This document shows, piece by piece, positions 5,342-14,118 of a stretch of 21,658 bases of DNA; position 1 is the first letter of the stretch, and each line of letters begins with the position of its first letter. The notes under the pieces are model-generated. The model was not told the DNA's origin and searched no databases. It saw only the letters and a program-made list of their open reading frames with translations. The position numbers and the translations under genes were made by a program. The DNA comes from JBFWVD01 sp050246915 (lineage in GTDB: Bacteria; Actinomycetota; Acidimicrobiia; Acidimicrobiales; Ilumatobacteraceae): contig JBFWVD010000074.1 in NCBI GenBank assembly GCA_050246915.1, positions 1 through 21,658 on the forward strand, in the 5' to 3' direction.

Positions 5342-7210
5342 TCAGTTTGTATCGTACGAATACGACGTGCCGTCTTCGAAGCGATTACCTCGCCAGGTCA
5401 CCCCTGCACCCGTCTGATTATGACTGCCGAATTTATATGAATCACGAATCCACACATTGTCTTCAACAACGACATCCCTCGGTTCTGGCATACCCGGCTT
5501 AGCCTTCACGTAGAGCGAGTAGGTCCCTCCAGAGATCAGGTTTTCAGCGATCCGCACATCCTCGAGAGGAAGAAGATCTGAATGCAGGATCATCGCCGAG
5601 GTCTGCGCCTGCCAGGGACCATCCAAGCGATTTCGTAGGATCTGAATGTTACTCCCACCTACGGCTTGAATCGCATCGTTGTGGGCGCCCCCGCTGTATC
5701 GCAGAGAATGAACCCAGGATCCTTCAATAGTCGTGTTGTTGCCCACCTTAAATCCATCTTCACATCCAGACACCTCCACGCGCCGAGCGGTATACTGATT
5801 AGGAGCGACGCCGGCCGAGCATTTCTCGGTTACTCCGACAATCTCGACGTTCTCGATCACCAAGCCCGTCATACCGGGCAGCGATCGAACACCATACAGC
5901 CCAGTAGCATTGATCTTTACGTTCCGAATCGTAACGTCATTGGCCCCAACATCAATCTGCCCGGTGACCTCAACGTTCTCGATGACAGTCCCGGCCTCGA
6001 CTATCTGAAAGCTCGACGACGGCCGCAACCGAACTCCAGCATCCGGACCAGTCGTGCCAGCCGAGGGAAACGCGCTGAGATCCACGGACGCGGAAGACGG
6101 AACCGTCGACGTCGTGGCCAATGCCGTCGCGACCGTAGAAGCTGGCACCGCGGTCGTGCTCGGCACCACCGATGTCGAGGCCGCACCCGTCGAGACCGTA
6201 GAAGCTGGCAATGCGGTCGTGCTCGGCACCACCGATGTCGAGGCCGCACCCGTCGAGACCGTAGAAGCTGGCACCGCGGTCGTGCTCGGCACCACCGATG
6301 TCGAGGCCGCACCCGTCGAATCCGCTGCCGTCGTCAAAACCGTCGGCGTGGTCGTCGTGGCAGCTCGTCGTGTACTCAGGTGATAGGCATACGGAAGGCC
6401 GTCGTCGAACCGATTGCCACTGAAGCGAACCGACGACCCGGTTTGCGTATGACTTCCACGAGCATACGAGTCCCGAATCCAGACATTGTCGTACACCGAG
6501 ACAGACGAGGGGGGCTTCGTGCCCTTCTTCGCCTTGAGCCACAACGCGTACGTGCCACCCGAAAGCAGATTCCCACTTATCTCTACATTAGACAGATGCC
6601 TGCCAGGCGTCGACAACAGCATCACCGCCGAAGTAGCAGCGCGCCACGGCCCATCGAGTCGATTGCCTCGGATCAGGATATTGCTGCCTCCGGCCGACCG
6701 AATCGCATCACTCTTCTCGCCTGGGGCAGTGCTTAGTGAGTGAATCCACGAATCTTCGACCATCGTGTCTCCTCCGATCACCATGCCATCGACGCATCCG
6801 GTGATCTCGACCCGACGAACCACGAGCGAGCTTGGACCAATTCCAGCCGCACAGTCCTCCGAGGTACCGTGCACCTCGCTGTCTTCCACAACCAGCCCTC
6901 GTACACCAGGAGCCGATCGGATTCCATACAGGCCGTAAGCGTTGACACGAACGTTGCGGATCGTGACCTGATTCGCCTTAACGTAGATTTGCCCAGTGAC
7001 GTTCACCCCGTCAACTATGGTCCCCGGCTCTAGGACGGTGATGCTGCCGGAATCCGTCAACGACGTCGACGGGGGAACCCCGGTGTTGTGCCCAGCAGGA
7101 TAGACGCTGAGGTCGACCGGCTCAGGATTGCCGCCGCTTGCATCGACGTAGACAGGCGCGGCTAGCGAAGCCCCTAGCAGGCATGCCAACGCCAAGTTCC
7201 GCCAGTTCAT
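5342..7210 (-). CDS. Secreted protein with two right-handed beta-helix domains joined by a Thr/Ser-rich repeat linker
   Basis: A 622-residue exported protein. Residues 1-25 (MNWRNLALACLLGASLAAP) form a signal peptide. Two homologous parallel beta-helix domains (about 30-280 and 373-622) share VTGQI.V.AN.VTIRN, LYG(I/V)RS.PG, DAI...GGSNI.I..NRLDGPW, SGGTY.L..KAK and DNVWIRDSY..GSH.QTG. The linker (about 280-372) is rich in Thr, Ser, Ala, Val and Pro and holds three 21-residue units. Beta-helix proteins of this kind bind or cleave polysaccharides; no catalytic residues can be assigned by eye, so activity is unproven. The frame opens at 7300, but ATG 7210 directly precedes the signal peptide; its ribosome binding site is weak. 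It is the last gene of the minus-strand surface locus. Confidence 0.88.
   Translation of the reverse strand: MNWRNLALACLLGASLAAPVYVDASGGNPEPVDLSVYPAGHNTGVPPSTSLTDSGSITVLEPGTIVDGVNVTGQIYVKANQVTIRNVRVNAYGLYGIRSAPGVRGLVVEDSEVHGTSEDCAAGIGPSSLVVRRVEITGCVDGMVIGGDTMVEDSWIHSLSTAPGEKSDAIRSAGGSNILIRGNRLDGPWRAATSAVMLLSTPGRHLSNVEISGNLLSGGTYALWLKAKKGTKPPSSVSVYDNVWIRDSYARGSHTQTGSSVRFSGNRFDDGLPYAYHLSTRRAATTTTPTVLTTAADSTGAASTSVVPSTTAVPASTVSTGAASTSVVPSTTALPASTVSTGAASTSVVPSTTAVPASTVATALATTSTVPSSASVDLSAFPSAGTTGPDAGVRLRPSSSFQIVEAGTVIENVEVTGQIDVGANDVTIRNVKINATGLYGVRSLPGMTGLVIENVEIVGVTEKCSAGVAPNQYTARRVEVSGCEDGFKVGNNTTIEGSWVHSLRYSGGAHNDAIQAVGGSNIQILRNRLDGPWQAQTSAMILHSDLLPLEDVRIAENLISGGTYSLYVKAKPGMPEPRDVVVEDNVWIRDSYKFGSHNQTGAGVTWRGNRFEDGTSYSYDTN
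6135..6323 (-). repeat. Three tandem 63-bp repeats encoding the Thr/Ser-rich linker
   Basis: Three in-frame 63-bp units (6135-6197, 6198-6260, 6261-6323) are nearly identical, differing by a few bases; the third ends with small changes. Each encodes a 21-residue Ser/Thr/Ala/Val/Pro unit containing STSVVPSTTA. They form a flexible, probably surface-exposed spacer between the beta-helix domains and could vary in copy number. Confidence 0.95.
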
Positions 7211-7465
7211 AGGTTGCACTACTTTCGCCGTGACCGCCCACGCCTGATGCAGGATAGACGCGAACGGCCGGCCTCGCAACGGACCCGAGTGAAACTCCAC
7301 TCACGCCGCCTAACCGGGTCCGGGTCGCCAAGCAGATTGGACGCTTGCACCATCAGGGAGGCAGCGCTGCACATCGTGGGACCGGACACGCCACCCGCCC
7401 AACGCGGCCAACAGGCTGCCATCACTGGATCCCTACCTACACCTTTCGGCCGCCGTCGAGTCCAC

Positions 7466-7482
7466 GCGTCTGCCCCAGACGC
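7466..7482. other. Perfect 7-bp inverted repeat with 3-nt loop
   Basis: GCGTCTG (7466-7472) and CAGACGC (7476-7482) are exact complements around CCC. It sits about 255 bp upstream of the beta-helix start and could be a hairpin or an operator. There is no T-tract on either side. Confidence 0.4.
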
Positions 7483-7628
7483 CCGTCAAGAGCGCCTGCT
7501 TCGAGTTCTCGGCGATCCGCATTACCAATCGTAGTCGCCCGAGCACCCCCCGGTGACGCGTCCGGCGTCCGGCGCAGCGGGTGCCCCTCCGTGGCAGCGT
7601 GACCGGCTCAAAGTCTCGCTTTCAAGGT

Positions 7629-7654
7629 CGAGTTCGCAGCGGCCACCGAACTCG
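7629..7654 (-). terminator. Hairpin downstream of the lipoprotein gene
   Basis: CGAGTTCG (7629-7636) and CGAACTCG (7647-7654) form an 8-bp stem with a 10-nt loop, 24 nt past the lipoprotein stop. No U-tract follows, so terminator function is tentative. Confidence 0.4.
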
Positions 7655-7678
7655 CAACCTGAGCACCTCTGTATCGAC

Positions 7679-8581
7679 TCATCTGCTAGCTGGCGTGACG
7701 GCGGCGTAAATGAAGTCGGCTGCAGCTTCGAGGGCACCGAGGTCAGTCGGCCCACGCCAGTCATGGGCTTCAACTTCCATGTCGTAGCCCGACCGTCGAA
7801 GCGCACTGATGAACTGATCAGCCGCCGTTCGCTCTTCGGACACAAGCGACCGATCGACAAGCAAGCGAATCCGCAGATAGGGATTGCCCCCACCCACCTG
7901 CAGCAGCGGGTTGAGGCCGCGCTGACTGGGATCAGACGAGCGAAACGCATCTAGTGCGCCATCGATGATCACCAGGACATCGGGTTCCTGACGGTGAACG
8001 TTCGACGTACCGCAACCACCACCACTCGACCACGCCGTCCATGGGCCACCGAATGCCTCACCGATCGCCAGAGCCGCGCCAAGCCCCACGCCGGCCATAG
8101 CGAGTCGGCTCGGATCACCTCCGAACCGCTCCCGCAGTTCAAGGGTGCTGACAAGCGCGCACGCGCTTGACTGGGGCGCTCGCAGCGGGTCGTAGCTGGC
8201 GAGGATCACCACCATGCCCCTAGCCGCCAGATGTACCGCGAGTGGTTCATACACCAAAGGATCGGTAGCCTCATCACCGAACATGAGGAGGACCGGAAGC
8301 CCCAAACCGTCACGCGGCCGGTACACCACCATTGACTGCCCTGGCGAAGCCTCGACGCCGTGGAAGACCTCCACGGGTGCACCGTACGACGAACTCCTGA
8401 TCTCAGGTCGACCTACGCCTTGGCGATCGACGGTCCTTGATGGGACGACCGGAACTGCTACGGGCACCGCCACAGTCCGATCGCGGTGAGCATCCTCACG
8501 TGCTCCGCCCATTCCGGCACAGCTAGACCCGGCAACCAGCACGCCCGCCATCATTACTAGAGTACGCACTCCGGCTGTCAT
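7679..8581 (-). CDS. Lipoprotein with alpha/beta-hydrolase-like fold lacking the nucleophile serine
   Basis: A 300-residue protein. The N-terminus has a hydrophobic stretch ending VLVAGSSC with Cys21, which fits a permissive lipobox, so it is probably anchored outside the membrane. Residues 75-295 resemble a dienelactone-hydrolase or chlorophyllase-like alpha/beta fold (YRPRDGLGLPVLLMFGDEATDP, then HLAARGMVVILASYDP). Where GxSxG is expected the sequence is GVGLG (164-168), so the nucleophile position is Gly166, and the usual HG oxyanion motif is FG. His273 (EAHDW) remains. It is therefore probably a non-catalytic binding protein. The ATG at 8581 overlaps the stop codon of the giant secreted gene by 4 bp (ATGA), so the two are likely co-translated and functionally linked. 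Confidence 0.75.
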   Translation of the reverse strand: MTAGVRTLVMMAGVLVAGSSCAGMGGAREDAHRDRTVAVPVAVPVVPSRTVDRQGVGRPEIRSSSYGAPVEVFHGVEASPGQSMVVYRPRDGLGLPVLLMFGDEATDPLVYEPLAVHLAARGMVVILASYDPLRAPQSSACALVSTLELRERFGGDPSRLAMAGVGLGAALAIGEAFGGPWTAWSSGGGCGTSNVHRQEPDVLVIIDGALDAFRSSDPSQRGLNPLLQVGGGNPYLRIRLLVDRSLVSEERTAADQFISALRRSGYDMEVEAHDWRGPTDLGALEAAADFIYAAVTPASR

Positions 8582-11500
8582 GCAAGCGGTTTAATAAGTA
8601 CGTTCCCGAACCGGACATCGAGATGATGGGCGATGAGCAACACCGATCCGGTTGCCGGGCCATCCGGTTCGACAATCTGACTCATCCAGCCAGCGGGCTC
8701 AATCTCTCCCGAGCGCCACCACTTAAACTGATATCGATCGCCATCAACCTCCGTCTCAACTCGCGCCTTCAGTATGTAGGTTTCGCCAATGCCAATCGTG
8801 CCCGACCGGTACTTGGCCGGGGCACTACCGTTGCCAAGCAGATCGAAGCGCCCACCGTTCTTAAGCGTGTACCAAGCGAATGCCCCTGTCGGCCAGAACC
8901 CCCACCGGGGTTGTGAACCGTCCATAGCGCTGTGTCCCTGCCAGCGCAGACCAAACCCCACAAGCGGATCGCCGCTCAGCGGCGCACCGGCACCCGGACC
9001 GACACCTTCAATCGTGACGGTCGCTTCAACCTCGTAGTCCTGCAAGCTCAAGTCACCGACTACCAGCGTTCGGTCGTAACCGACCTCTCCAGTCCTTACC
9101 TGACCCTCTGAGGCGACCCAGCGACCATCGACTGCCTGCGCCGGCGAGCCGACTCCGAGCGGCTCGTCCCAGCGCACTTCGATGGGTAACCCGACGGCCG
9201 TCGGCTGCCAGACCAACGTCAAGTCGCGGGTCGCTATGTCTCCTCCAAGGCCGACCAACGTGATCTCGACGTGATTCTCACCGAGAACCAAGGTCGCCGG
9301 GTCGAGCTCGATATTGAAGTCTCCCGGTCGCTGAAGCCGCCGCTGATCGGGCCCGATACTCAGTGGCACGGGCGGCCCGTCGTTAACTCGGTACCCGAGC
9401 GACAGGATCCCCTGCGAGTGAAAGGCGTTGCCGAGGACATTCACCCACCGCTGCGACACGCCGTGCTCTCCGAACACCTGCCGGTCACCGTACCAGACGT
9501 CTATGGAGGCAGCCGCTGTGGGAGTGCTGAACGTGGCGGTGAGGTCAACAGGCGAATCTGGCACGGTTACGGTGATCGCCGACTCGGACGAAACTACATC
9601 ACCAGACCAGCCCTCGAACTCAGCACCGGGGCCAGGTACCGCCGACAGCAAAACCTCCGACCCCACCGCGTACACCGACTGATCCGGCACCCGCACCACC
9701 GAACCAGACCCCACCACAGACACCTCGACCGGAAAGCTCGCCACCGACGTGCCATCCTCGGGGTCTACCGGGTTGGCGACGTCAAACACGTAGTCGAACA
9801 CCGCAGAGTGCGCAGGGTTCAGACCAGCGTTCCCCGCGAACACCCCCGCCGACGAAACAACGAGCTCATGGTCAAAGCTCACAGCAGTCGTCCACGTCAG
9901 TCCATCACCCGAATGCGAAAATGACCACGAATCGCCCATCCTCGACACGCGAAGGAATCGCGCAGCATCGGCCGAAACAAGTCGGTTGACCCTCGATGCC
10001 GACTTCCCGGCCGTAGTCACCGCCGCGAAAACTCGCAGGCCCGACCCATCGTGGTACACATCGAATCGCAGCCAATCGTCGTCGTCTTGCTTCACAACGA
10101 CACCCTGCATCTGGTAACGAGAAGACGGCAACGCCCCCATCCCCAGCTCGAGCTCGAAGTCCACATCAGCCACCGCTTGAACCACATGCGGAGCGTTCAG
10201 CTGATTCCACGCATCGTGACCAGCACCAGTCGGCACAGACAAGGACAACGTCGCCTGGCCCGTACCGGACCCCGCCAACATCACGGACGCATCGTTCTTG
10301 GGATCGACAACCTGCCACTGCTCTCCCAGCACCGGCGCATCGAAATCATCAGACACGAAACCCACGGTGGGCGACGGCGGATTGCTGAACGTGGCGGTGA
10401 GGTCAACAGGCGAATCTGGCACGGTTACGGTGATCGCCGACTCGGACGAAACTACATCACCAGACCAGCCCTCGAACTCAGCACCGGGGCCAGGTACCGC
10501 CGACAGCAAAACCTCCGACCCCACCGCGTACACCGACTGATCCGGCACCCGCACCACCGAACCAGACCCCACCACAGACACCTCGACCGGAAAGCTCGCC
10601 ACCGACGTGCCATCCTCGGGGTCTACCGGGTTGGCGACGTCAAACACGTAGTCGAACACCGCAGAGTGCGCAGGGTTCAGACCAGCGTTCCCCGCGAACA
10701 CCCCCGCCGACGAAACAACGAGCTCATGGTCAAAGCTCACAGCAGTCGTCCACGTCAGTCCATCACCCGAATGCGAAAATGACCACGAATCGCCCATCCT
10801 CGACACGCGAAGGAATCGCGCAGCATCGGCCGAAACAAGTCGGTTGACCCTCGATGCCGACTTCCCGGCCGTAGTCACCGCCGCGAAAACTCGCAGGCCC
10901 GACCCATCGTGGTACACATCGAATCGCAGCCAATCGTCGTCGTCTTGCTTCACAACGACACCCTGCATCTGGTAACGAGAAGACGGCAACGCCCCCATCC
11001 CCAGCTCGAGCTCGAAGTCCACATCAGCCACCGCTTGAACCACATGCGGAGCGTTCAGCTGATTCCACGCATCGTGACCAGCACCAGTCGGCACAGACAA
11101 GGACAACGTCGCCTGGCCCGTACCGGACCCCGCCAACATCACGGACGCATCGTTCTTGGGATCGACAACCTGCCACTGCTCTCCCAGCACCGGCGCATCG
11201 AAATCATCAGACACGAAACCCACGGTGGGCGACGGCGGATTGCTGAACGTGGCGGTGAGGTCAACAGGCGAATCTGGCACGGTTACGGTGATCGCCGACT
11301 CGGACGAAACTACATCACCAGACCAGCCCTCGAATTCAGCACCGGGGCCAGGTACCGCCGACAGCAAAACCTCCGACCCCACCGCGTACACCGACTGATC
11401 CGGCACCCGCACCACCGAACCAGACCCCACCACAGACACCTCGACCGGATACATACAGGCGCCGGTTTCAGTCGGAGGAAGACTCACCGAATTGCTGTTG

Positions 11501-12969
11501 CCGGACCCGTCACTCACCGTCAGGGTGCCGACGTACGAGGTCTCGCACGCCAACCCGCCAATCGCTATCCGGTGGTCGAGAGCGAACGAGGAGGCTCCCG
11601 AGACAGGGCCGGTCGAAGCAGCGCTCGTAAGGGAAGCCGTCGCCTGCGCCGGTTCGTCCGTCGAAAACGCTACCTCCATCGTTGCCGGGCCGCTGTTGAC
11701 CATCTGGAGGTCGGCGATGAGAGGCGGGTCCAGATCGGCCTCGGCGGTCTCCCCGGTGCCCACCTGAACAGCAGGAGGGTCTGCGATGGCACGAGCTGCG
11801 GCGGCCAACGTTGGTGCGGAGCTGCCTTCGATGAGGGCGACGGAGAAGGAGCGGTTGATTCCCGTAATGCTCGGCGTCAATCCCGAGCGGCCAAAACCGA
11901 AGACCGTCATTTCCCTGTTCATCGTTCGGTACGAGTCTGGCGACTGGTCGTCGACGTGGTTCACGACAATAAGCCCCCGGTCCACAGCGGGGTCGCCGAA
12001 CGCCACCCATTCCTCGTCAACCAGATCGCCACTAAACTTTTTCGTTAGCGGCTGAACCGTGCCATCCGGAAGGAGAAAGAAGTCGGCACCGTCGTCTATC
12101 GCTCCGCCAGGCACGCCCTCATAAAGGAACCAGTAGCTACGCGGCGCTGCGAGCACCGTCGCGGTCGCTCGATCCGAGAAAAAGTCCCACCTGATCCGCC
12201 ACAAGCCATCAGCAGACTCGGATACCAACTGACTGCGCAATGGACCTTCGCGAAGGGCCAACGTCTCCACACCCTCGAAACGGGGGCTGAATATCCCTTC
12301 GGGGTGTACAAGGTTGGGGATGCCTCTGAACTCGCCCGCAGAGCCCGCGGCCGTGCTGAATGCGATCCAGTCATTACCACCGCCATCAAGGAGACTCGAG
12401 AGTGCTCCTGTATCCAACTGGTAATACCAAATGGACGCGTCGGTCTCCATTCTTGCGGCCATTCGTCCTTCGTCGGACGAGGTCCAGTTCGCGCGGACCA
12501 GCGGGTTCACCGGAGGCGCAGTGAGGCCAACACCTTCAAGCTCGAAGTAGAGATAGAAGGATCGATTCACCCCAGGTACCGTCTCTGAAGCGAGGAAAAT
12601 GAGCAACTCGCCCCTTGCTCTAGCCACCGGATCGAAGTCCGCCGCTGGGTCGAACTGGAAGGGCACCTCACTGTCCACGACAGAACCTCCGTCCACCTCG
12701 TGGAGACGGAGACTTGTCAGTTCAACCGCATTGCCGATGACCCCCGCCTGCGCAAGCGCCAATGTGAGATCAAGGTCGAAGGCGACCGTTACGTCCATTG
12801 CCGCTGAGTTCGCAACGACGGTAAGTGGGATTCTATAACGATGCTCGGAGCTACCCCACTGCTCGGCTGTGGCCGGGCTAGCGAGGAGGACCAGGGACAA
12901 CACCAACAGGCCCGACAACCCTATTGCGATGGAGCGAGAGCGTCTTGTGGTGCGGCGTGATGGACGCAC
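8578..12969 (-). CDS. Giant secreted multidomain protein with InlB-like B-repeats and concanavalin-like domains
   Basis: A 1463-residue exported protein. A basic signal peptide (about 1-36) ends PATA. Next comes a DUF2341-like beta region beginning YRIPLTV, extending to about 390. A fibronectin-III-like segment follows (about 410-505). Then come three short beta domains resembling the bacterial/InlB B-repeat (about 508-576, 794-862, 1080-1148; GSEVLLSAVPGPGAEFEGW), alternating with two concanavalin/DUF1349-like domains (about 580-790, 866-1076; WLRFDVYHDGSGLRV). The C-terminus has an IDVWYGD...QRWVN domain and another concanavalin-like domain. There is no LPXTG or C-terminal membrane anchor. 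These folds are typical of glycan-binding or adhesive surface proteins; no enzyme motif is evident. GTG 12969 lies 1 nt after the aminotransferase stop, and the 3' end overlaps the lipoprotein start. Confidence 0.87.
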   Translation of the reverse strand: MRPSRRTTRRSRSIAIGLSGLLVLSLVLLASPATAEQWGSSEHRYRIPLTVVANSAAMDVTVAFDLDLTLALAQAGVIGNAVELTSLRLHEVDGGSVVDSEVPFQFDPAADFDPVARARGELLIFLASETVPGVNRSFYLYFELEGVGLTAPPVNPLVRANWTSSDEGRMAARMETDASIWYYQLDTGALSSLLDGGGNDWIAFSTAAGSAGEFRGIPNLVHPEGIFSPRFEGVETLALREGPLRSQLVSESADGLWRIRWDFFSDRATATVLAAPRSYWFLYEGVPGGAIDDGADFFLLPDGTVQPLTKKFSGDLVDEEWVAFGDPAVDRGLIVVNHVDDQSPDSYRTMNREMTVFGFGRSGLTPSITGINRSFSVALIEGSSAPTLAAAARAIADPPAVQVGTGETAEADLDPPLIADLQMVNSGPATMEVAFSTDEPAQATASLTSAASTGPVSGASSFALDHRIAIGGLACETSYVGTLTVSDGSGNSNSVSLPPTETGACMYPVEVSVVGSGSVVRVPDQSVYAVGSEVLLSAVPGPGAEFEGWSGDVVSSESAITVTVPDSPVDLTATFSNPPSPTVGFVSDDFDAPVLGEQWQVVDPKNDASVMLAGSGTGQATLSLSVPTGAGHDAWNQLNAPHVVQAVADVDFELELGMGALPSSRYQMQGVVVKQDDDDWLRFDVYHDGSGLRVFAAVTTAGKSASRVNRLVSADAARFLRVSRMGDSWSFSHSGDGLTWTTAVSFDHELVVSSAGVFAGNAGLNPAHSAVFDYVFDVANPVDPEDGTSVASFPVEVSVVGSGSVVRVPDQSVYAVGSEVLLSAVPGPGAEFEGWSGDVVSSESAITVTVPDSPVDLTATFSNPPSPTVGFVSDDFDAPVLGEQWQVVDPKNDASVMLAGSGTGQATLSLSVPTGAGHDAWNQLNAPHVVQAVADVDFELELGMGALPSSRYQMQGVVVKQDDDDWLRFDVYHDGSGLRVFAAVTTAGKSASRVNRLVSADAARFLRVSRMGDSWSFSHSGDGLTWTTAVSFDHELVVSSAGVFAGNAGLNPAHSAVFDYVFDVANPVDPEDGTSVASFPVEVSVVGSGSVVRVPDQSVYAVGSEVLLSAVPGPGAEFEGWSGDVVSSESAITVTVPDSPVDLTATFSTPTAAASIDVWYGDRQVFGEHGVSQRWVNVLGNAFHSQGILSLGYRVNDGPPVPLSIGPDQRRLQRPGDFNIELDPATLVLGENHVEITLVGLGGDIATRDLTLVWQPTAVGLPIEVRWDEPLGVGSPAQAVDGRWVASEGQVRTGEVGYDRTLVVGDLSLQDYEVEATVTIEGVGPGAGAPLSGDPLVGFGLRWQGHSAMDGSQPRWGFWPTGAFAWYTLKNGGRFDLLGNGSAPAKYRSGTIGIGETYILKARVETEVDGDRYQFKWWRSGEIEPAGWMSQIVEPDGPATGSVLLIAHHLDVRFGNVLIKPLA
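9525..11449 (-). repeat. 858-bp tandem repeat: two full copies plus a 209-bp partial copy
   Basis: Copies at 9525-10382 and 10383-11240 look identical base for base, followed by a partial copy at 11241-11449. The only difference I found is a synonymous C/T change at 11335 in the partial copy. The 286-codon unit encodes one concanavalin-like domain plus one B-repeat. Identity to the third B-repeat stops abruptly at 11449, where the fibronectin-III-like segment joins. The period keeps the reading frame. Confidence 0.97.
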
Positions 12970-12970
12970 G

Positions 12971-14095
12971 TCAGGCCTGCACTTCCAGCGCAGCGATGAC
13001 CTCGCTGCAGACTGCAGCGATGTCCGAGGGCGTCAAACTCGGGAACATCGGAAGCGACAGAACCTCACGTGCGGCCCGCTCTGCGACAGGCAGCTGAACT
13101 TGCGCGTGGCTCCTGAACGCAGGCTGACGGTGACAAGGGATCGGGTAGTGGACGCCAGTGGCGATGCCGGCGGCAGCAAGCTCAGCGCGCACCTGGTCAC
13201 GCCGCGACGTGCGAATGACCTCGAGGTGATGGACGGGTTCGGCGGCCTCGTGCTTACCGAGCATCACCACATCCTCGCGCTGGCCCAACTCCAACTCGTA
13301 TGACGAGTGCACAGCCCGCCGCAGCGCGTTGCCAGCGTCGAGGCCACGCAGCTTGACGGACAGGAACCCTGCCTGCAGCCCATCAAGACGGCTATTTCGA
13401 CCCACGACTAGGTGCTCGTGGTGCCGATCCTGCGACCGGCCATGGTTGGCAAGGGAACGGACGCGACGTGCCAATTCAGCATCGTCGGTCACGACGGCGC
13501 CACCGTCACCCAGCGCTCCGAGATTCTTTCCAGGATAGAAGCTGAAAGCCGCCGCTGCGCCGAAGGACCCAACGCGGCCTCCCCGCCAGCGCGCACCATG
13601 TGCCTGCGCAGCATCCTCGATAACGACGATCCCCGCCCGTTCAGCGACCGCCGTGAGCTGGCTCATGTCAACGGGCTGCCCGTAGAGGTGCACGGCCATG
13701 ACGGCGGCGGTGCGACCAGTAATCAACTGGGATACGTGCTCCGAATCGATCAGCAGTCGACTCGCGTCAACATCGGCGAACACGGGCACGGCCCCAACGT
13801 TTACCACCGCCTCAGCGGTAGCGATGAACGTGTTCGCAGGCACGATTACCTCATCACCTGGGCCTATTCCCAGTCCTGCGAGGATGAGTTCGATGGCGTC
13901 GGTGCCGTTCGCGACGCCGACACAGTGACGACGCTCGCAGTACGTCGCGAACTGCTCCTCAAAGCGCTCAGTAAAGGTGCCAGCGATGAACGCCGATTGA
14001 CGGAGCACCGTCCACCACACGTCCGTCAACTCATCGCGCATCGGCGCATGCACGCGCCCCAGGTCGAGGAAGGGGACTCGCACGACGTCAGTCAA
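12971..14095 (-). CDS. DegT/DnrJ/EryC1/StrS-family nucleotide-sugar aminotransferase
   Basis: A PLP enzyme of about 374 residues with the full family pattern. It shows VPFLDLGRVHAPM at the N-terminus, GTDAIEL for phosphate binding (about 64-70), GDEVIVPANTFIATAEAV, EDAAQAHGA (about 160-168), and FSFYPGKNLGALGDGG with the Schiff-base lysine (about 190). The resemblance is closest to FdtB/QdtB/VioA-type enzymes that convert keto-deoxyhexose nucleotides to amino sugars. The frame is open to a GTG at 14134, but a TTG at 14095 has GAGG six nt upstream and gives the natural start MTDVVRVPFLDL; GTG 14083 is a third option. A perfect palindrome (14119-14138) covers the most distal start, which argues against it. 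It is followed after 1 nt by the giant secreted gene. It may supply an amino sugar for the locus glycan. Confidence 0.93.
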   Translation of the reverse strand: MTDVVRVPFLDLGRVHAPMRDELTDVWWTVLRQSAFIAGTFTERFEEQFATYCERRHCVGVANGTDAIELILAGLGIGPGDEVIVPANTFIATAEAVVNVGAVPVFADVDASRLLIDSEHVSQLITGRTAAVMAVHLYGQPVDMSQLTAVAERAGIVVIEDAAQAHGARWRGGRVGSFGAAAAFSFYPGKNLGALGDGGAVVTDDAELARRVRSLANHGRSQDRHHEHLVVGRNSRLDGLQAGFLSVKLRGLDAGNALRRAVHSSYELELGQREDVVMLGKHEAAEPVHHLEVIRTSRRDQVRAELAAAGIATGVHYPIPCHRQPAFRSHAQVQLPVAERAAREVLSLPMFPSLTPSDIAAVCSEVIAALEVQA

Positions 14096-14118
14096 CTGAG
14101 GCCTCGACAACCGGGGCC

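Larger units (their letters stand above)
7211..7678. other. 468-bp intergenic region between lipoprotein and beta-helix genes
   Basis: No supported coding frame on either strand. It contains two inverted repeats, listed separately (7466-7482 and 7629-7654), and should hold the promoter of the beta-helix gene, which I cannot pinpoint. Confidence 0.6.

Noticed and set aside
6135..6323. CRISPR-like regular repeats
   Set aside because: The 63-bp units are directly adjacent with no unique spacers and are in frame with a coding sequence.
6054..6383. Plus-strand 109-codon frame with Val/Ala/Glu repeats
   Set aside because: It is the antisense image of the 63-bp linker repeats; the minus strand carries a signal peptide and two clear domains in frame.
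9271..12048. Long plus-strand frames (217, 243 and 379 codons) that share repeated Arg/His-rich sequences
   Set aside because: They are shadows of the 858-bp repeat on the strand opposite the giant secreted gene; composition is Arg/His-rich and not protein-like.
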